Shown here: in pieces, positions 63,864 through 64,000 of the stretch
Layout of the letters: the number at the start of each line of letters is the position of its first letter
Numbering within the stretch: the stretch's first letter is position 1
From: Pseudomonas sp.
GTDB lineage: Bacteria; Pseudomonadota; Gammaproteobacteria; Pseudomonadales; Pseudomonadaceae
NCBI RefSeq assembly: GCF_002796985.1
Contig: NZ_PEKX01000007.1
Span: forward strand, 920,284 to 984,283
Direction of reading: 5' to 3'
Length of the DNA stretch: 64,000 nucleotides
The notes under the pieces: generated by a model
Seen by the model: only the letters and a program-made list of their open reading frames with translations
The model's database searches: none
What the model was told of the DNA's origin: nothing
Translations under genes and position numbers: made by a program

Positions 63864-64000
63864 GGTTTTCACACGCAGGCTGGTTCGGGATGGTTGTCAG
63901 GCTATCAACCGCTCGAAGCGAGCAAAAATCATCCCGTTCAATAGTGAGTATTGTTTCTGGCGACTTCCGACGCCTTTGTCTGACGGAAAGTTCCCGGCTG

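Overview
The window is a gene-dense, high-GC stretch of a Pseudomonas chromosome. Gene order (leuC-leuD-leuB-asd-fimV-truA-trpF-accD-folC-cvpA-purF-metZ, then tRNAs, fadH, nadK, pepN, a MoxR/Bat operon and gdhB) and protein lengths, such as a 1620-residue NAD-glutamate dehydrogenase, fit the P. aeruginosa / P. nitroreducens / P. citronellolis side of the genus. REP-type repeats containing GAGCGAGCTTGCTCGCG support this. I see no transposase, phage gene or CRISPR array, and no rRNA gene.

Region 1 (1-22.9 kb) is a biosynthetic core: a partial PAS/GGDEF sensor, a LysR regulator divergent from leuCD, a methyltransferase, leuB and asd. A short soluble FimV paralogue, an Asd paralogue without the catalytic cysteine (Usg type) and full-length fimV follow, then truA, trpF, accD/folC (overlapping), a SPOR protein, cvpA, purF, metZ and an SDR.

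Region 2 (22.9-35.9 kb) opens with a terminator, an inverted REP pair and three tRNAs (Val-UAC and two identical Asp-GUC). A 28-codon ORF, an AraC regulator overlapping a membrane-anchored nitrilase-fold hydrolase, and fadH follow. Two 15-bp direct repeats 21 bp apart, between the AraC operon and fadH, look like an AraC-type operator. Next are a coiled-coil protein, a PLP deaminase-like enzyme, DUF1853, nadK, a metallophosphatase, a rhomboid protease, and DUF1315 and DUF2797 proteins. In P. aeruginosa PAO1, as I recall it, the xcp type II secretion cluster sits beside these tRNAs; it is not here.

Region 3 (36-46.4 kb) has pepN and then what I consider the most interesting locus: DUF1302 (outer-membrane beta-barrel type), DUF1329 (LolA-like periplasmic protein), a six-repeat Asp-box/YCF48 propeller and a 12-TM RND/MMPL protein. 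Together they could form a trans-envelope lipid or hydrophobic-compound transport route. The first pair sits behind a near-consensus sigma-54 promoter with a perfect 14-bp inverted repeat upstream. The second pair has its own sigma-70-like promoter behind a strong terminator.

Region 4 (46.4-64 kb) carries an alpha/beta hydrolase and a minus-strand MoxR-DUF58-DUF4381-BatA-BatB/C-BatD operon with 1-8 base overlaps or gaps. A DUF1353 membrane protein, gdhB, and a TetR regulator divergent from an amidohydrolase lipoprotein follow; a perfect 30-bp palindrome lies over the lipoprotein gene's promoter. A small lipoprotein gene closes the window.

Start choices, family calls and regulatory sites come from reading the sequence only; no database search was run.
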